A program made the position numbers and the translations under genes. The notes under the pieces are model-generated. The model saw only the letters and a list, made by a program, of their open reading frames with translations. It was not told the DNA's origin and did not search any database. A stretch of 64,000 nucleotides of DNA from Anaerolineae bacterium (lineage in GTDB: Bacteria > Chloroflexota > Anaerolineae > Aggregatilineales > Phototrophicaceae): positions 310,001-374,000 of the forward strand of contig JALHQT010000001.1 in assembly GCA_022841825.1 (NCBI GenBank), given 5' to 3'. Positions 62,035 through 64,000 of the stretch are shown here, piece after piece. Numbering within the stretch: position 1 is the first letter of the stretch; each line of letters begins with the position of its first letter.

Positions 62035-63129
62035 TCAATTAAAGCGAATGCGCGGATCGATCAGCGCATACAGAATGTCTGACAATAGGTAGCCCAGGAT
62101 CGTCGCCAGTGAACCGATGATGACGAATGCCATCACGACCGGGAAATCCTGCTGAACGACCGACTCGAAGCCCAGGCGTCCCAGACCTGGCCAGGAGAAG
62201 ATGGTCTCGGTCAGCACCGCGCCGCCGAGGACCCCGGTGATGGACGGGCCCAGGAAGGTCGCAATCGGGATGAGGGCATTGCGCGCGCCGTGCTTGAACC
62301 AGGTCGTTCGCCCGGACAAGCCTTTGGAATAGGCGGTGCGCATGTAGTCCTGCTGCATGACATCCAGCATCGAGGCGCGCATGTAGCGTGAGAAGACGGC
62401 GACGCCCTGTGAAGCCAGCACGAATACCGGAAGCACCAGATACACCAAACGCCCCTGAATGGGCGGACAGCCGCCGACCAGGACGGGTGGACACTGCCCG
62501 CCCATCATGAACGGGTTCGGCGACACATCCGGGAACAACACCCTGCCGAACAGCAGGATGAGGATAAGACCGAGCCAGAAGATTGGGATTGAGCTGAAGA
62601 CGACAGCACCAATGCGTGTCACACTATCAAACCAGCTTCCGCGGCGGACGGCGGCGAGGATGCCAATTGGGACGCCCACCAGCACGCCAACCGCGAGGGA
62701 GATGAACCCCAGCTCAAAGGTCGCTGGGACACGCTCAAGAATCATATCGACGACGTTGCGCGGCTTTGTGAACGAGCGCCCAAAGTCACCTCGAATGATG
62801 CCTCGGCGGTCGCCGGGCTGCTCATTGACGCCGTCGCCGTCGGCATCACAGGCGAGGATGATGCACTGGTCGCTCAGACCGTCCCCGTCGGTATCGCGGC
62901 GCATCCAGTCGTCGCCCGTCAACCAGCGCAAATACTGAATGACTGCCGGGTCATTGACTCCCAGCTTTGCCGCCAGGGCATCGCGCTGTGCCTGAGTTGT
63001 GCTGGGTCCGAAGGTGAGGAGTGAGACGGGATCGCCCGGTGCAGCGAGCATCAGCATATAGGTCAGCAGGGTGATGCCAAAGAAGGTCGGGATCGCCTGC
63101 AAGAGACGGCGGAGGGTGTATTTGACCAT
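62035..63129 (-). CDS. Oligopeptide ABC transporter permease (DppB/OppB type) with Asp-rich insert
   Basis: The permease has 364 residues, slightly longer than usual. TM1 is RRLLQAIPTFFGITLLTYML. GDFGRSFTKPRNVVDMI and the EAA loop MRASMLDVMQQDYMRTAYSK are canonical, as is the C-terminal FSWPGLGRLGFESVVQQDFPV. An insert of about 35 residues in the first extracytoplasmic loop (about 75-110) holds two DxDGDG motifs, DTDGDGLSD (79-87) and DADGDGVNE (95-103), with Cys89 and Cys94 between. These look like calcium-binding thrombospondin type 3/dockerin-like loops. A second loop has a CPP repeat (QCPPVLVGGCPPIQG). Confidence 0.9.
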   Translation of the reverse strand: MVKYTLRRLLQAIPTFFGITLLTYMLMLAAPGDPVSLLTFGPSTTQAQRDALAAKLGVNDPAVIQYLRWLTGDDWMRRDTDGDGLSDQCIILACDADGDGVNEQPGDRRGIIRGDFGRSFTKPRNVVDMILERVPATFELGFISLAVGVLVGVPIGILAAVRRGSWFDSVTRIGAVVFSSIPIFWLGLILILLFGRVLFPDVSPNPFMMGGQCPPVLVGGCPPIQGRLVYLVLPVFVLASQGVAVFSRYMRASMLDVMQQDYMRTAYSKGLSGRTTWFKHGARNALIPIATFLGPSITGVLGGAVLTETIFSWPGLGRLGFESVVQQDFPVVMAFVIIGSLATILGYLLSDILYALIDPRIRFN

Positions 63130-63240
63130 GGTGGTTTGTTTAATACGTTCAAGGTTAACGACTGAAAAAAATCATAGCGCAATTTCGAGACAATAACAGT
63201 GCTTTTTGCAGTTGAAACCGGGTCACATGTCATGGCTTAA

Positions 63241-63272
63241 GTGCACGAGGGGCGCATCTGCCCCTCGTACAC
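63241..63272. repeat. Intergenic palindromic repeat
   Basis: ACGAGGGGC (63245-63253) and GCCCCTCGT (63260-63268) pair around GCATCT, with GTG and CAC outside. It lies in the 224-base gap between the binding protein and dppB genes. Confidence 0.65.
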
Positions 63273-63289
63273 TCAGGTACTTTCGGAAA

Positions 63290-63343
63290 CCTCACCCCCT
63301 TGATCCCCCTCTCCGCACGCGGAGAGGGGGTTGGGGGGTGAGG
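63290..63343. repeat. Long intergenic palindrome (CCTCACCCCC / GGGGGTGAGG type)
   Basis: CCTCACCCCC (63290-63299) pairs with GGGGGTGAGG (63334-63343), and inside it CCCCCTCTCCG (63305-63315) pairs with CGGAGAGGGGG (63320-63330). This two-stage palindrome resembles dispersed repeats I know from Chloroflexota and cyanobacterial genomes. Confidence 0.75.
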
Positions 63344-63353
63344 TTGGGGGTTA

Positions 63354-64000
63354 TTAGGGCGTGTTGACTGCCCAGGTGTTGACGTTCCAGTACAACTGTG
63401 ACGGATATGGGCTGAAGCCCGACACGTTCGACTGCGCGGCATACATGCCCGCGACCGTAAACAGAGGTACGTACGGGAGGTCTTCCTGGAAGATCTCCTG
63501 CATTTCGACGTAATAGGGGCGGCGACCTTCGACCGTGCAACCATCGGTTTCCGACGGCGTGTTGGCGAGGCGGTTCAGCTCGTCAAAGCGCTCGTTGTAG
63601 TACGACGCGTTGTTGCTGCCGCTGGCGATGACATCGCCAGCGCCGGTGAGGATCTGGGTGACATCCGGGTCATCCGGGTAGCCATTGCGCCAACCGAGGA
63701 TGAAGGCGTCGAAGGTCTGGCTGTCCATGATGTCGAGCAGCACGTTGAAGTCGATGGTCTGGAAGTTGACCTGGAAGCCGATCTGCTGGAGCTGATCCTG
63801 GAAGATGGTGGCGATCGCTTCGCGACGGGCATTGCCTTCGTTGGTGAAGAGCGTGAAGCTGAGCGGCGTGCCGTCTTCAGCGTACATGGCACCCTGAGCG
63901 ACGCGCGGGGTGGAGGGGTCATTGTCGTCATCGACCCAGCCCGCTTCTTCGAGCAGCGCAGCGCCGGCTTCGGCATCGAAGGGCAGCATCGGCAGATCGT
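63354..64000 (-). CDS. Oligopeptide ABC transporter substrate-binding protein, N-terminus cut by window edge
   Basis: The C-terminal 215 or so codons of an SBP_bac_5 family protein. The frame is open to the right edge. FDAEAGAALLEEAGWVDDDND, LSFTLFTNEGNARREAIATIFQDQL, IGFQVNFQTIDFNVLLDI and LGWRNGYPDDPDVTQIL are typical of peptide-binding lipoproteins, and EDLPYVPLFTVAGMYA is the conserved end. It delivers peptides to the DppB/DppC permeases encoded just downstream. The signal peptide and lipobox lie outside the window. A 224-base gap with two palindromes separates it from dppB, which may set the ratio of binding protein to permease. Confidence 0.9.
   Translation of the reverse strand, partial: DLPMLPFDAEAGAALLEEAGWVDDDNDPSTPRVAQGAMYAEDGTPLSFTLFTNEGNARREAIATIFQDQLQQIGFQVNFQTIDFNVLLDIMDSQTFDAFILGWRNGYPDDPDVTQILTGAGDVIASGSNNASYYNERFDELNRLANTPSETDGCTVEGRRPYYVEMQEIFQEDLPYVPLFTVAGMYAAQSNVSGFSPYPSQLYWNVNTWAVNTP

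Overview
This 64 kb window looks like a chromosomal segment of a Chloroflexota bacterium, probably class Anaerolineae. That is an inference from several things: moderately high GC, surface proteins with long Thr/Pro/Ala-rich linkers, paired LCP and LysM envelope proteins, a fused NuoCD subunit, a CimA-type citramalate synthase, and the general look of the proteins. No rRNA, tRNA, CRISPR array, insertion sequence or prophage was seen. Both edges cut genes: an LCP protein on the left and an oligopeptide-binding protein on the right.

Layout. 1-3.9 kb: a truncated LCP envelope protein, a lipoate/octanoate transferase, a tyrosine-recombinase-like protein with lost catalytic residues, and an RlmI-type rRNA methyltransferase. 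3.9-8.5 kb: a minus-strand operon polX - SH3b membrane protein - ligA. 8.6-15.3 kb: a tryptophan operon, trpE - histidine-phosphatase-like - trpG - trpS - trpD - trpC - trpF, preceded by a promoter and a T-box riboswitch with a UGG specifier and a T-box bulge that matches tRNA-Trp. 15.4-27.8 kb: a branched-chain amino acid cluster, ilvE-ilvB-ilvN-leuA-(methyltransferase-racemase)-leuC-leuD-cimA-(cupin)-leuB. It is headed by a promoter, a 23-codon Leu/Val/Ile-rich leader peptide and a textbook attenuator, followed by a second heavily base-paired RNA region. trpA, trpB, ilvC and ilvD are not in the window.

27.8-34.8 kb: an MFS exporter; a minus-strand operon of threonine synthase, an FHA protein, an unknown protein and a Clp-N/APH-like kinase fusion; then homoserine kinase, divergent from thrC across only 42 bp, and ThpR. 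34.8-37.8 kb: an aldehyde dehydrogenase and an S41-type peptidase. 37.9-43.7 kb: an iron-sulfur themed stretch with iscX-nuoB-nuoCD-nuoI, a methyltransferase and mrp. 43.7-46.3 kb: a small membrane protein, a PG_binding_4/VanW-like plus class A beta-lactamase-like protein, and a Nudix hydrolase. 46.3-60 kb: an envelope and signalling region. It holds a sensor kinase translationally coupled to a giant anchored PA14/CUB protein, a lipidless secreted protein, and a second large sensor kinase with LysM and LCP proteins downstream. 60-64 kb: an aldo/keto reductase and an oligopeptide ABC transporter (DppC, DppB, binding protein).

How it fits together. Amino acid synthesis is the main theme. Trp genes, including trpS, appear to sense uncharged tRNA-Trp directly through the T-box. 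The ilv/leu genes appear to use ribosome-stalling attenuation, so two different RNA mechanisms sit about 6.5 kb apart. LeuCD and LeuB can serve both leucine synthesis (from LeuA) and isoleucine synthesis (from CimA citramalate). The most novel candidates are the ilv leader with its second structured RNA, the thrC-linked FHA/Clp-N-kinase cassette, and several proteins whose canonical catalytic residues are replaced.
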